Counted from the first letter of the stretch, positions 16,563-25,207 are shown. The stretch: DNA of 43,046 bases from Deltaproteobacteria bacterium (GCA_016935365.1 JAFGRB010000112.1:1-43046), one strand, 5' to 3'. The notes: generated by a model not told the origin, from the letters alone. A program made the numbers and translations.

Positions 16563-17380
16563 CTAGAACGCGAGCCCATTCTTGCAACAAAAGAAATATT
16601 TCTTGCAATACATACACTCGAGGATCTGGATCTGCGCCACGACGGCTTCACCCGGCGCATCCTCAGGGCGATCCGAGTGGGCAAATCGTCGCCACAGCCG
16701 TGCTTCGCCGCGCGCCTCTGATCACCCACCTGAAGGCTGCCACGCGGTGAGGGCAGCTTGCCCGCCCCCCAGAGGAAGATCGGCCTGAATCCACACCCGA
16801 CCGGACACAGCGCTTGCCTCCCACACCCGCATGGACGGTCAACCCCCCACTGTATGAAGTAGAATCGAATCGCAACGTCCGCGAGCCATGCGCCCCTGCA
16901 ATCCGACGAGAAGCCGACCTCGTGATAGTTCGGCGGCAGCTCCGTCTGCATCTTCCCGACGGCCTCCAGGTCCCCTTCCTCCAGCAGCACTTCGACCGGG
17001 TAGTCCCAGAGCGGGTTGCACTCGATATCGACACTCACCTCTCAGCAACAGGTCATGATGTGCGTCTGTCGCCGAGCTCGACCTCGCCTCTCGATCTCCC
17101 TCGGCAAGCCACAGGGCAGCGATCGTACGAAGACCCTGTCCGTGTACGCATCGGCATGCAAGATGAGCTCGTCGTAGGAAATTACTGGCTGCTCGTCGAA
17201 GGCGACCTCCTCCTGCTCCTGCACGTCTCTCGCCGTCCCGTCCGCCGATCCGCGGTCGATACAGCCGGCGCACAGGCTCAGCCTCACGATGACGTTACCA
17301 AGCGTCTTGATCCCGCTGCTCCCTTCTCCACCGCAGGCCCCGCAGCCTCAGACGCGATCCGACCGGACAGGTTCCATCAT
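16563..17380 (-). pseudogene. Disrupted gene with four in-frame TGA codons and a frameshift
   Basis: This gap looks empty on the plus strand, but the minus strand encodes an evident protein in pieces. From ATG 17380 one frame runs through TGA at 17350 and TGA at 17044 with clear coding character (EQEEVAFDEQPVISYDELIL; DIECNPLWDYPVEVLLEEG; ELPPNYHEVGF; ADVAIRFYFIQW). Near a GGGGGG run (about 16844-16849) the frame must shift. The shifted frame meets TGA at 16841 and 16724, then gives a convincing end (RRFAHSDRPEDAPGEAVVAQ; LECMYCKKYFFCCKNGLAF) and a TAG at 16565-16563. All internal stops are TGA and all pieces are cysteine-bearing. A decaying pseudogene is most likely; sequencing error or recoding is possible. 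The family is not recognised. Confidence 0.6.
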
Positions 17381-17409
17381 CGGAGCAGACTGGATCCGCA
17401 ACCGGATGG

Positions 17410-17418
17410 TGATACACT
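17410..17418 (+). promoter_or_regulatory. Possible extended -10 for the YfaP-like gene
   Basis: TGA-TACACT (hexamer 4/6, with TG extension), 31 bp before the ATG at 17450. No good -35 is seen. Confidence 0.3.
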
Positions 17419-17449
17419 GCCGACAGCGCTTCCAAACCAAGGGGTCGCC

Positions 17450-18523
17450 ATGAATCCCATCTCCGCTGCGTCGTCCCTCGCGCTGGCCATCGCGGCCCTG
17501 CTCTCGCCCGCTCTCTCGGCCGGCGCCGCACCGGACGGAGGCGCTCCCGCGGGAGACTCAAGACCGGCGGGCGCGCCGCCGGAGACGGCGGACGCGGGGC
17601 GGGCAGCGGCGCCGGGCGATGCCCCGACGCTGCGGGTGGTCTTCCGGATCAACGACTCCATGGTCAAAGACAAGCTGCTCCCCGATACCCGCATCGGCGT
17701 CGCCCGGAGCGCCGACGGCGACTACGAGGTCCTGGGCACGACCGATGCATCCGGCAGATTCGAGACATCGCTCGCCCCGGGGACCTACTTCGTCACCTAC
17801 CGGAAAGAAAGCTACGTGCCCATCGACCGCAGCCGGGTGGAGATCGACGCGGACGGCCAGGTGATCACCACGACCCTGTCCATGCTGCTCGAGGCCGGCG
17901 GCCAGGCCGGGCGGAGGCGGATCCAGATCGTGCTCAACTGGGGCTCGGATCCCTCGCAGGTCAAGGACGCGGACAGCCACCTGCTCTGCGCCTGCGGCAA
18001 GCCCGGCGCCCACGTGTCCTACGTGAAGAAGACCCACGAGATCGGCGAGCACTCGGCGGCGCTCGACGTGGACGACACGGACTGGGGCGGGCCCGAGACG
18101 ATCACCCTGCTCGATCCGCCGCCGGGAAAGCACGTCTACTGGGTTCACGACTACAGCGGGCCGCCGGCCGTGCTCGGGGCCTCCGACGTGGTGGTGCGGG
18201 TGCTGTTCGGCGATCGGGTGGCCGGCGAGTTCCGCGTCCCAGAGGGCCTGGACTCCCGGGAATGGCGCCCCTTCGAGTCGCTGGAGGTCGATCCGATGCT
18301 CGATCCGAAGATCGTCCCGTTCACGGCCGAGCAGTTCGCCGCCGGAGAGGACCGGCGCGAGCCTTCGCTGCCGCCCGACAGCGACGATGAAGCGTACGCG
18401 ACCGAGACGGCCCACGCGGACGGCTCGTCCTGCATGTCCTGCGAGGCGTGCGTCGCGATAGCGCTCCTCGTGCTGCTCATCGGCCTGTTCGTGGTCCTCG
18501 GCCGGCTCAGCTCCAAGAGCTGA
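17450..18523 (+). CDS. Exported, C-terminally anchored YfaP/DUF2135-like protein
   Basis: 357 residues from ATG 17450 (AAGGGG upstream). An N-terminal signal peptide is followed by an Ala/Pro/Gly-rich linker to about residue 58. Residues 60-145 look like a carboxypeptidase-regulatory-type beta domain (VLGTTDASGRFETSLAPGTY). Residues about 155-270 resemble DUF2135/YfaP (VLNWGSDPSQVKDADSHLL; DVDDTDWGGPETITLLDP). The C-terminus has a cysteine cluster (CMSCEAC) directly before a membrane segment (AIALLVLLIGLFVVLG) and a short basic end (RLSSKS). It should be type I single-pass, or processed at the C-terminus like a sorting signal; this is inference. It is divergent from the broken gene. Confidence 0.75.
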   Translation: MNPISAASSLALAIAALLSPALSAGAAPDGGAPAGDSRPAGAPPETADAGRAAAPGDAPTLRVVFRINDSMVKDKLLPDTRIGVARSADGDYEVLGTTDASGRFETSLAPGTYFVTYRKESYVPIDRSRVEIDADGQVITTTLSMLLEAGGQAGRRRIQIVLNWGSDPSQVKDADSHLLCACGKPGAHVSYVKKTHEIGEHSAALDVDDTDWGGPETITLLDPPPGKHVYWVHDYSGPPAVLGASDVVVRVLFGDRVAGEFRVPEGLDSREWRPFESLEVDPMLDPKIVPFTAEQFAAGEDRREPSLPPDSDDEAYATETAHADGSSCMSCEACVAIALLVLLIGLFVVLGRLSSKS

Positions 18524-18604
18524 TCGTTATCCCGTTATCCGCGCGCAAGCGCGAACCATGTTCACGTTTTTCCACGGGGGCGTCTGCGTGGTGAGGAGCG
18601 CATC

Positions 18605-18633
18605 TTGACATCAAAAAAAATGTGCATCATGAT
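18605..18633 (+). promoter_or_regulatory. Promoter of the VapBC-type operon
   Basis: Perfect TTGACA (18605-18610), a 17-bp spacer and CATGAT (18628-18633, 4/6). The start point would fall near 18640, the antitoxin ATG itself, so the mRNA would be leaderless; no ribosome site is present. The AT-rich patch with TGCATCATGATG, partly self-complementary, is a likely operator for antitoxin autorepression. Confidence 0.6.
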
Positions 18634-18639
18634 GTTCGA

Positions 18640-18900
18640 ATGCGAACCACCCTGACCCTGGATCCGGACGTGGCCGACAAGCTCCGGCAGGAGCAGCGAC
18701 GCCGGCAGTGCAGCTTCAAGGAGATCGTCAACGAGATCCTCCGGCTCGGCCTGTCGCTGTGCGCCAAGCCCCCCAGGAAGGAAAAGCCCTTCCGGATCGC
18801 CGCCCGACACATGGGCCTGCGCACCGGGATCGATCCGGACCGGCTCAACCAGCTTGCCGACCAGCTCGAGACCGAGCGCTTCCGCGAGACCGATTCTTGA
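18640..18900 (+). CDS. vapB: VapB-type antitoxin (ribbon-helix-helix)
   Basis: 86 residues from ATG 18640; an in-frame ATG at 18622 is less likely because it lies within the promoter. The N-terminus MRTTLTLDPDVADKLRQEQ and the following FKEIVNEILRLGL have the strand-helix-helix DNA-binding pattern of RHH antitoxins. The C-terminal part (KPFRIAARHMGLRTGIDPDR) should wrap the toxin. It overlaps the toxin gene by four bases (TTGA), usual for translationally coupled TA pairs. It probably represses its own promoter. Confidence 0.88.
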   Translation: MRTTLTLDPDVADKLRQEQRRRQCSFKEIVNEILRLGLSLCAKPPRKEKPFRIAARHMGLRTGIDPDRLNQLADQLETERFRETDS

Positions 18901-19325
18901 TCATCCCCGACATCAACCTGCTGGTCTACGCTTACAGCACCGACGCGCCCTCGCACCCGCAGGCCAGGAAGTGGTGGGAGCAGACCCTGTCGGACAGGGT
19001 GCCCGTCGGCATCCCCTGGGCGGTGATCACCGGCTTCGTTCGCCTCATGACGAGCACCTCGGTCTTCGAGCACCCCCTGACACCCGAGCAGGCGCTGGGA
19101 GCGGTGCGGCGGTGGCTGGAGCGAAGCCAGGTCGAGATCCTCAACCCCGGCCCGCGCCACCTCGACATCCTGGAGTCCCTCCTGAGCGAGATCCGCGTGG
19201 CCGCAAACCTCACCACCGACGCCCACCTGGCCGCGATGGCCATCGAGCACCAGGGCGAGATCCACTCCAACGACCGGGACTTCGCCCGCTTCAGGGGGCT
19301 GAGGTGGCGCAACCCCCTCGGGTGA
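18897..19325 (+). CDS. vapC: VapC-type PIN-domain toxin
   Basis: 142 residues starting at TTG 18897, which overlaps the antitoxin stop (TTGA). The PIN-domain pattern is (M)IIPDINLLVYAY with Asp5, then GIPWAVITGFVRLMTS, then TTDAHLAAMAIEH with Asp108 and NDRDFARF (Asp126 and Asp128). VapC toxins are Mg-dependent ribonucleases, usually cleaving tRNA or rRNA; the target here cannot be read from sequence. The rare start fits low toxin production relative to antitoxin. Confidence 0.88.
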   Translation: MIIPDINLLVYAYSTDAPSHPQARKWWEQTLSDRVPVGIPWAVITGFVRLMTSTSVFEHPLTPEQALGAVRRWLERSQVEILNPGPRHLDILESLLSEIRVAANLTTDAHLAAMAIEHQGEIHSNDRDFARFRGLRWRNPLG

Positions 19326-19328
19326 TCC

Positions 19329-21704
19329 TCACGGGGAGATGCTCAGGACGTAGCTTCCCTGCGCCTGGTCGAAGCCGTCCAGCACCAGGGCGATGATCTG
19401 GCCCTGGCCCAGATTCAAAGTCAGCTGAGACCACTCCACGCTCGGGAACGGCGCGTTGACGTTGCAGTCGAGCTCCGAGCCGAAGTCGCTGTCGTGGGCG
19501 GAGAGCATCGTGTCGTAGTCGCTGCCCTGGGTGTCGAAGACGTAGGTGCCGTCCGCGGGCGCCTCCCAGTAGAAGCAGATGTCCGGGCCCGAGGGCCTGG
19601 CCGTCTGGCAGGACGCGAGCTGGTCGAAATCGTTGCCCAGCGCGGTGCTGTCGCCCGTCGCCACGCCGGGCCCGAGTGCGGAGCCCAGGTCGGTGCAGAT
19701 GTCCTCCAGGCAGGCCGCCTGCGCATTGGGCTGCGCGCAGTCGACGGCGCAGGTCTGCTGGCTCCAGTCGCAGATCGGGCCGCAGGTCTCCAGGTCCATG
19801 CCGGAGCAGCGCGTCATGCCCTCGTAGCAGCACTCGACGATGTTCAGCTCGTAATGGCCGACCGCATCGGCGTCCTTGGCATCGACCACGATCACGATCG
19901 GGGTGCCGTCGAGATCGTCGACGATCCTCGACTGCACGGTGCCCGAGTAGGCGTCATCGTCGTCGTTGCAATCCCTCTCGCCCACGGGGGGCATCGCGTA
20001 ACGGATCTGCAGGATGGTGTCGTAGTCGCTCCCGAGCGTGTTGATGTCGTAGTGGAAGCCCCACGGCGTCGGCGGCGGCTCCCAGATGACACACACGTCC
20101 TTGCCGGGAGAGCCCGAGTCGCAGTCCTCGCTCGTGAACCAGTCCTCCTCGTCGCTGTTGTCCCCGGACCTCACCTGGCCGAAGCCGGGCATCGTCCCGA
20201 TGTCCTGGCAGACGAACTCCACGCAGGCCGCCTCGCCCGGCCTCTCGATGCACCCGCGCTGGCAGCCCATGGGATCCCAGCCGGTGCCGTCCTGGGTGCA
20301 CGTCTCCAGGAAGACCCAGTCATCGCTGCAGCGCGTGTCGCCATCTGTGCAGACCACACACGCGCCCCCGACGCAGCCGGCCCCGTGGCAGTCCTCGGTC
20401 ACCGCCCAGGCGTTTCCAGCCCCGTTGCAGGTCTCCACGTCGCCGTCGTCGTTGCAGCGCGTCTCGTCCGGGGTGCACAGGCACACGCCGTCCTCGCAGC
20501 CCTCCTGGTCGCAGATCTCGGTCTCGTTCCAGACCCCGCTGACGTGGCAGGTCTCGACGTTGTCCGCCTCGTTGCAGCGGGTCTCTCCGGGCGTGCAGAT
20601 GCACTCCCCGTCGAAGCACCCGTTCGCGCAGACCTCCGTCTCGAGCCAGCCTCCGTCCGCCTGGCAGGTCTCCACGTTGCCCGAATCGCTGCACCGGGTC
20701 TCGCCCTCCAAGCACAGGCAGGCCCCGTCCGCACAGCCGTCGTCGCAGATCTCCGTCTGGTTCCAGACTCCGCTCACGTGACAGGTCTCCACGTTGCCCG
20801 CCTCGTTGCAGCGGGTCTCGCCGGGCGTGCAGACGCACGCCCCGGCCACGCAGCCGTTCGAGCAGACCTCGGTCTCGGTCCACTCTCCATTCGCCTGGCA
20901 GGTCTCCACGTTGCCGGCGTCATTGCACCGGGTCTGCCCCTGCGGGCAGTGGTCGCAGACCCCGTCCGTGCAGCCGTACTCGCAGTCCCGGGTCACGACC
21001 CAGGCATCGGACTGGCAGGTCTCCACGTCTCCGTCATCGCTGCAGCGCGTCTGCCCCTCGGTGCAGGTCGGTTGGTCGCAGACGCCGGCGTTGCAGCCGT
21101 GCTCGCACTGCTCCGTCTCGACCCACTCCTCGCTCGCGTTGCAGGTCTCCACGTTGTCCGCGTCGTTGCAGCGGGTCTGCCCTTGCGCGCAGATGCACGC
21201 CCCGTTCGCGCATCCGTTGGCGCAGCTCTCCGTCTCGAGCCAGGTCCCGTTGGCCTGGCATGTCTCGACCGCCGTGCTGTCCGCGCTGCAGCGGGTCTCT
21301 CCCGGGCTGCACACGACCTTGCACTGCGCATGCCCCTGGTTGTCGACCTCGCAGCCCGAGCTGCAGACCGTCTCCTCCCAGGCGCTCCCCTCGGCGTTGC
21401 AGGTCTCCAGGTTCCCGGAGGCGTTGCAGCGGGTCGCTCCCAGCGTGCAGATCTCCGGCTGCGCGCAGACGGCACGGCCCTCGTTGTCCACGACACAGCC
21501 GTGCTGACACTCCGTGACATCCCAGACCCGGCAGGCGTCCGCGCCCTCGATGCAGGTCTCCGCGTTGCCGCCTTCACACCGCGTATCGCCCAGCTGGGCG
21601 CACTCGTGCTCGCACGGATTGCTGACATCCCCTCCGCAGCCGGCAACCGCCAGGATCCAGCATGCCATGACCAGGAACGCCCAGCAGCCAGTGTACTTTC
21701 TCAT
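19329..21704 (-). CDS. Cysteine-repeat lipoprotein, 12 TRC modules
   Basis: 791 residues from the ATG at 21704, preceded by GGGAGGCGAG. The lipobox is AVAGC. Residues about 25-495 hold 11 modules of 35-40 residues with the plan CxxGETRCxxxxxVETCxxxGxWxETExCxxGCxxGxC; a twelfth TRC motif follows between two beta domains. The units are so alike that the DNA itself repeats. The two C-terminal beta domains (about 498-625 and 661-791) are related to each other (GSDYDTILQIRY, GSDYDTMLSAHD) and resemble pre-peptidase C-terminal/lectin-like folds. It is probably a long disulfide-rigidified surface stalk; function unknown. The stop lies 4 bp from the convergent vapC stop. Confidence 0.87.
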   Translation of the reverse strand: MRKYTGCWAFLVMACWILAVAGCGGDVSNPCEHECAQLGDTRCEGGNAETCIEGADACRVWDVTECQHGCVVDNEGRAVCAQPEICTLGATRCNASGNLETCNAEGSAWEETVCSSGCEVDNQGHAQCKVVCSPGETRCSADSTAVETCQANGTWLETESCANGCANGACICAQGQTRCNDADNVETCNASEEWVETEQCEHGCNAGVCDQPTCTEGQTRCSDDGDVETCQSDAWVVTRDCEYGCTDGVCDHCPQGQTRCNDAGNVETCQANGEWTETEVCSNGCVAGACVCTPGETRCNEAGNVETCHVSGVWNQTEICDDGCADGACLCLEGETRCSDSGNVETCQADGGWLETEVCANGCFDGECICTPGETRCNEADNVETCHVSGVWNETEICDQEGCEDGVCLCTPDETRCNDDGDVETCNGAGNAWAVTEDCHGAGCVGGACVVCTDGDTRCSDDWVFLETCTQDGTGWDPMGCQRGCIERPGEAACVEFVCQDIGTMPGFGQVRSGDNSDEEDWFTSEDCDSGSPGKDVCVIWEPPPTPWGFHYDINTLGSDYDTILQIRYAMPPVGERDCNDDDDAYSGTVQSRIVDDLDGTPIVIVVDAKDADAVGHYELNIVECCYEGMTRCSGMDLETCGPICDWSQQTCAVDCAQPNAQAACLEDICTDLGSALGPGVATGDSTALGNDFDQLASCQTARPSGPDICFYWEAPADGTYVFDTQGSDYDTMLSAHDSDFGSELDCNVNAPFPSVEWSQLTLNLGQGQIIALVLDGFDQAQGSYVLSISP

Positions 21705-21733
21705 CTCGCCTCCCGCGCTTTTCGATCCACTGT

Positions 21734-21739
21734 ATTCTA
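21734..21739 (-). promoter_or_regulatory. -10 box for the cysteine-repeat lipoprotein
   Basis: Minus-strand TAGAAT (21739-21734, 5/6) 30 bp before the start, in the short gap after the C25 peptidase gene. No matching -35 at normal spacing. Confidence 0.35.
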
Positions 21740-21754
21740 AAAGGGCTCGCGCGC

Positions 21755-24700
21755 TCAACGCTTCCAGGGGTTGGGGCTGGTCGGATCGCCGAGCAGGGTG
21801 TAGGCGCGCAGCAGGTCATCGAGGGCCGGGCTCTCGGGCAGTCCGGCCAGGGCGCGCTTCGCCTCCAGCAGGGCCTCGCCCAGGGTCTCGGCCGAGCCGA
21901 GCCGGCAGAGGGTCTGCTCGGCGAGCAGCTCGAGGGCGTCCGGATCGCTGAGCGTGGTCGAGGCCGTGGCGGCCAGGGCGCCGCCCGGGCTGCGCAGCCA
22001 GGCCGCGGCCAGCGACTCGCCCCAGGGTCCGGCAAAGGCCCCGTCGAAGCAGGTCCAGGAGAGCAGCAAGAAGGGCTCGAGGCTCGGAAACTCGTCGAGT
22101 CCGGCCGCGTCCACCAGCACCGGCCCCGAGGACCAGCCTGACATGTAGCCGTGCCCGAGGTAGACCAGCGCGTCCACGCCCGTCTCGAGCTCGGCCTGCA
22201 AACGAGCGTGCGCATCGGGGTCCGACTTGTGGATCTGCACGGGCTCGATCGCCCGCGGCACGCAGGCCGTAGCGAGCTTGCCGGCCGCCCGCTCGAAGCG
22301 CTCGGCCTCGCCGTCCGCGGCCGGATCGCTCCGGTCGGCCAGGAAGGCGACCCGGCAGAGCGGGGCCTGTGAGCCCGAGAGCCGCTCGACGAGCGACTCG
22401 GCCTCCTCGAGGTCCCGGGCCGGGAGCCTGCCCACAGCCATGAGCCGCTCGGCGCCCTCGCGCACGTACCAGTCGTCGGAGGCGAACTCGTAGCCGTACA
22501 CGGCGCTGCGATCGAAGGGCACCGGGACGAGCTCGGGCTCGGTGCTGCCGAGGTATCCCTGCGGGTCGACCGAGCCGCTGCCGAAGAGCAGCAAAAAGCG
22601 CGGGGCCGGGTTCCATTGCGCGGCCGCGCGAACCAGCTTACGGATGGCCGCCGGCGTGGGCCGGCCGTCGCCGAAGGTGTCGTAGACCTCGTCACAGCCG
22701 ACGACCAGGCTCAGAAGACCGCGCGCTGCGTGCAGCTCGGCCAGACGCCGGGCGGCGGGCGCGAGGCTCGGATGGGTCACGATCAGCGCGTCGGCCCCGT
22801 CGCGGCGCTCGGCGAGCGCCGACTCGACGCGCACGCCGAGCCGCTCGGCACGCGCAAGCGCCGCAGCGCGCCCGACCACCAGGTAGCGCCGCAGCCCCCG
22901 GGCCTGTGTGTCCTGGAAGCGAAGCCCGCCGACACCCGCCTTGTCGAGATCGAGCAGGACGGGCGCGCGCGGGTCGGTGACGTCCAGCAGCCAGAGATCG
23001 GCAGCGCTCGAGCCGCCCAGCTCGATACACTGGCCCGCGGACGCCTCGAAGCGCAGCGGACCGCTCCCGAGCTCCAGACGCCGCGGGTAAGCGAGGGTGA
23101 CAGCGTCCACGAAGACCATGTCCCAGGGCTCGGCCGACTCCACGGCGAGCTCGAGCGCATTGGCGCCGTCTGCGAGCAGGCCCTCGGGCAGCTCCAGCTC
23201 CAGCTCGACGAGCCCGCTCGCATACCAGTCGAGCACGCCGAGCGCCTGGCCGCCGAGCGCGAGGCGGATGCGGTGCGAGCTTGCCAGGCCGAAGAGCCGG
23301 AGCGAGAGCCCGGCCGCGGCGCGCGCGGGCGCCGGTACATCGAGCTCGAGCTCGGCGGGCACGCCCGGGGCGGCCCAGGCCCAGAAGAAAGGATCTGGAC
23401 CCGGCGCGGCCACGCAGTAGACCGACTGCGGCTCGATCTCGAGCCGCGTCACGGCCGTCGTCACCGGCTGCGCGCAAGCTCCGCGCACCGGGCGCCGCGT
23501 CATGGGCTCGGCGCGGCCCGGCCGGCCGAGCACGATCTCGTAGTCTGCGTGGCGATCGCGATCCGGCAGTCCCACGAAGACCAGGCGATCCGCCCCGGGC
23601 AGGACCGGGACCGGCTCACCGGCCCGCTCCAAGCGCACGGCCTTGGGCAGTGCCGGGATCGAGACCAGGCCCGCGTCGCGCACGGCCCACTTCGTCACGG
23701 CGCCGCTCTCGCTCACGGGCTGGAGCAGCGCCTTGCGCCCCGGCGAGCCCGTGCGCCGCAGCGAGGCCCGCCCTGGACGTCCATCGACCCCGGGGTCTGC
23801 CGAGATCGACGCCAGTCCCGTATCGCGCACGGTCCCGTCGACCCGCACCGAGCGCATCGCATGCCGGGCTGTCGAGCCTGCGCACCGCGGCCCGCGCGGC
23901 AGCACGGCTCGCGCGCTGGCCGTGATGACGGGGTGGAAGCGGCTTCGGCCGCGCCGGTCCACGTCCTCGATCCGGTAGCGGTCGCCGGCGCGCCCGTCCG
24001 GGTCCACGAGCTCGTAGCGCCGCCCCAGCGGGGCGTCTCCGAGCCCGGGAAGCAGCGCCTCGCGGACCGGCTTCCAGGCCTCGCCGGGCCCTTGCCGCCA
24101 GACCCGGAAGCCGGCATTGCCGCGCTCCGAGCCCGTGCTCCACCCGATCCGCACGCCGGCCGGCTCGGCCCGCGCGGCCTGGGCCAGGAGCAGCACGGCC
24201 AGCGGCTCGACGCCGTCGCCGGTCGTGCCGTCATAGACGATGAAGCCGCCCTCCCCCTCGCCCGGCTCGGGCGAGTAGTCTCGGATGCCCGGCCAGCCGT
24301 TCGTCTCGAAGGCCAGGCCGAAGCTGTCGCTGCCGTGGCTGAGCCCGAGCACGGCGTACGGGACGCTGATCTCCATGTACGGCCCATCGAAGGCCATGTC
24401 GTCTATCGAGCCCAGCAGGTTGCCGTCGCCGTCCCTGACCTCTCTTTCGGTGGCCTCGATCTCCAGATCGGCCACCCCGTCGCCGTCGGTATCCAGGTAG
24501 ATGAAGACGTCGATGTCCACGCCCAGGACCCGGAGCCGGAAGTCGGACCGGAACTCGAGCGCCAGGTAGAGCATGCCGTCCGAGCCCGAGCTGTTGTCGT
24601 CGGTCGCCCAGACCTGCTCGATGTCCCGCCAGGGAAAGCTCAGATCGCTGCTGTGATCCAGGAAGGAGAACGCGTCCGCCGGCCAGTCGCCCAGGTCGCC

Positions 24701-24793
24701 GTCGATCGTGATGGTCGCGTCGGCCCGGGCCGCGGGTGCGAGCGCAAGCAAGAGCCCCAAAACAAACAAGCAAGCGCAGATTGTCTTCGGCAT
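21755..24793 (-). CDS. C25 (gingipain-type) secreted cysteine peptidase
   Basis: 1012 residues. The ATG at 24793 begins a signal peptide (MPKTICACLFVLGLLLALAP...ARA). Residues about 28-170 form a DOMON/CBM9-like beta domain (ITIDGDLGDWPADAF; YLDTDGDGVADLEIEATE). Middle residues (about 180-660) are beta-rich. Residues about 668-1010 are a caspase-like C25 domain: LIVTHPSLAP, FLLLFGSGSVDP, MAVGRLPARDLEEAE, His881 in YLGHGYM and Cys915 in SWTCFDGAF. The His-Cys spacing is close to gingipains. No type IX sorting domain is visible at the C-terminus. It shares an overlapping divergent promoter region with the RiPP-type cassette, so co-regulation is possible. The cleavage preference is unknown. Confidence 0.82.
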   Translation of the reverse strand: MPKTICACLFVLGLLLALAPAARADATITIDGDLGDWPADAFSFLDHSSDLSFPWRDIEQVWATDDNSSGSDGMLYLALEFRSDFRLRVLGVDIDVFIYLDTDGDGVADLEIEATEREVRDGDGNLLGSIDDMAFDGPYMEISVPYAVLGLSHGSDSFGLAFETNGWPGIRDYSPEPGEGEGGFIVYDGTTGDGVEPLAVLLLAQAARAEPAGVRIGWSTGSERGNAGFRVWRQGPGEAWKPVREALLPGLGDAPLGRRYELVDPDGRAGDRYRIEDVDRRGRSRFHPVITASARAVLPRGPRCAGSTARHAMRSVRVDGTVRDTGLASISADPGVDGRPGRASLRRTGSPGRKALLQPVSESGAVTKWAVRDAGLVSIPALPKAVRLERAGEPVPVLPGADRLVFVGLPDRDRHADYEIVLGRPGRAEPMTRRPVRGACAQPVTTAVTRLEIEPQSVYCVAAPGPDPFFWAWAAPGVPAELELDVPAPARAAAGLSLRLFGLASSHRIRLALGGQALGVLDWYASGLVELELELPEGLLADGANALELAVESAEPWDMVFVDAVTLAYPRRLELGSGPLRFEASAGQCIELGGSSAADLWLLDVTDPRAPVLLDLDKAGVGGLRFQDTQARGLRRYLVVGRAAALARAERLGVRVESALAERRDGADALIVTHPSLAPAARRLAELHAARGLLSLVVGCDEVYDTFGDGRPTPAAIRKLVRAAAQWNPAPRFLLLFGSGSVDPQGYLGSTEPELVPVPFDRSAVYGYEFASDDWYVREGAERLMAVGRLPARDLEEAESLVERLSGSQAPLCRVAFLADRSDPAADGEAERFERAAGKLATACVPRAIEPVQIHKSDPDAHARLQAELETGVDALVYLGHGYMSGWSSGPVLVDAAGLDEFPSLEPFLLLSWTCFDGAFAGPWGESLAAAWLRSPGGALAATASTTLSDPDALELLAEQTLCRLGSAETLGEALLEAKRALAGLPESPALDDLLRAYTLLGDPTSPNPWKR

Positions 24794-24840
24794 TCTCGAC
24801 TCGCTTCCCCTGGGTCGTTCCCGCCAGACACAGGGTCTGT

Positions 24841-24869
24841 TTACACCCAGCCGGGTCCATTGTACCCTG
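24841..24869 (+). promoter_or_regulatory. Overlapping divergent promoters, RiPP cassette and C25 peptidase
   Basis: Plus strand: TTTACA (24841-24846), a 17-bp spacer and TACCCT (24864-24869, weak), then GGGAGG and the GTG at 24908. Minus strand: TACAAT (24865-24860, 5/6) about 67 bp before the peptidase ATG. The two -10 elements physically overlap, so transcription in the two directions should be mutually exclusive or share a regulator. Confidence 0.4.
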
Positions 24870-24907
24870 ATATCGACCATACGGCCAGAGGCCGGGAGGT
24901 TTTCCAG

Positions 24908-25207
24908 GTGGAGCTCGACGATAGCACCCGCTTGGCGCGCAGCGACCGGGTGGCCACGCGCTGGATCGGCGACGAGGTTCTGCTGGTGCCGATCCGCTCG
25001 GATCCCGGCGAGCCCGTGGGCCTCTACACACTCAACCGCACCGCGGCCGCGATCTGGGAGCTGGTCGACGGCTCGCGCACGCTGGCCGATCTCGCGAGCG
25101 CGATCTGCGCCCGCTTCGAGGTCGCCGCCGACCAGGCGCTGCGCGACGTGCTCGCCTGCTGCGCCGATCTGCTCCGCATGGGCGCCGTGACGCAGGTCGG
25201 CCGGTGA
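24908..25207 (+). CDS. PqqD-like peptide-recognition protein
   Basis: 99 residues from GTG 24908, which has GGGAGG seven bases upstream. PqqD-family proteins (RiPP recognition elements) bind the leader of a precursor peptide and deliver it to a radical SAM enzyme. Family marks are the central LYTLNRTAAAIWELVDGSRT (about residues 38-57), followed by LADLASAICARF and a helical end with VLACCADLLRMGAV. It overlaps the radical SAM gene by GTGA, so the two are translationally coupled. It is the first gene of the cassette. Confidence 0.88.
   Translation: MELDDSTRLARSDRVATRWIGDEVLLVPIRSDPGEPVGLYTLNRTAAAIWELVDGSRTLADLASAICARFEVAADQALRDVLACCADLLRMGAVTQVGR

Noticed and set aside
16722..17350. Selenocysteine reading of the TGA codons in the broken gene
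   Set aside because: A frameshift is also needed, no recognisable selenoprotein family or SECIS-like hairpin was identified, and TGA is the stop most easily gained at high GC. Kept only as a check, not as the call.
18524..18604. Rho-independent terminator after the YfaP-like gene (CGCGC-GCAA-GCGCG, later TTTTT)
   Set aside because: The T-run is about 18 bases from the short stem, too far for a confident call.
20320..21640. Regular repeats suggesting a CRISPR array
   Set aside because: The repeats are in frame, encode the cysteine modules and have no constant repeat-spacer lengths.
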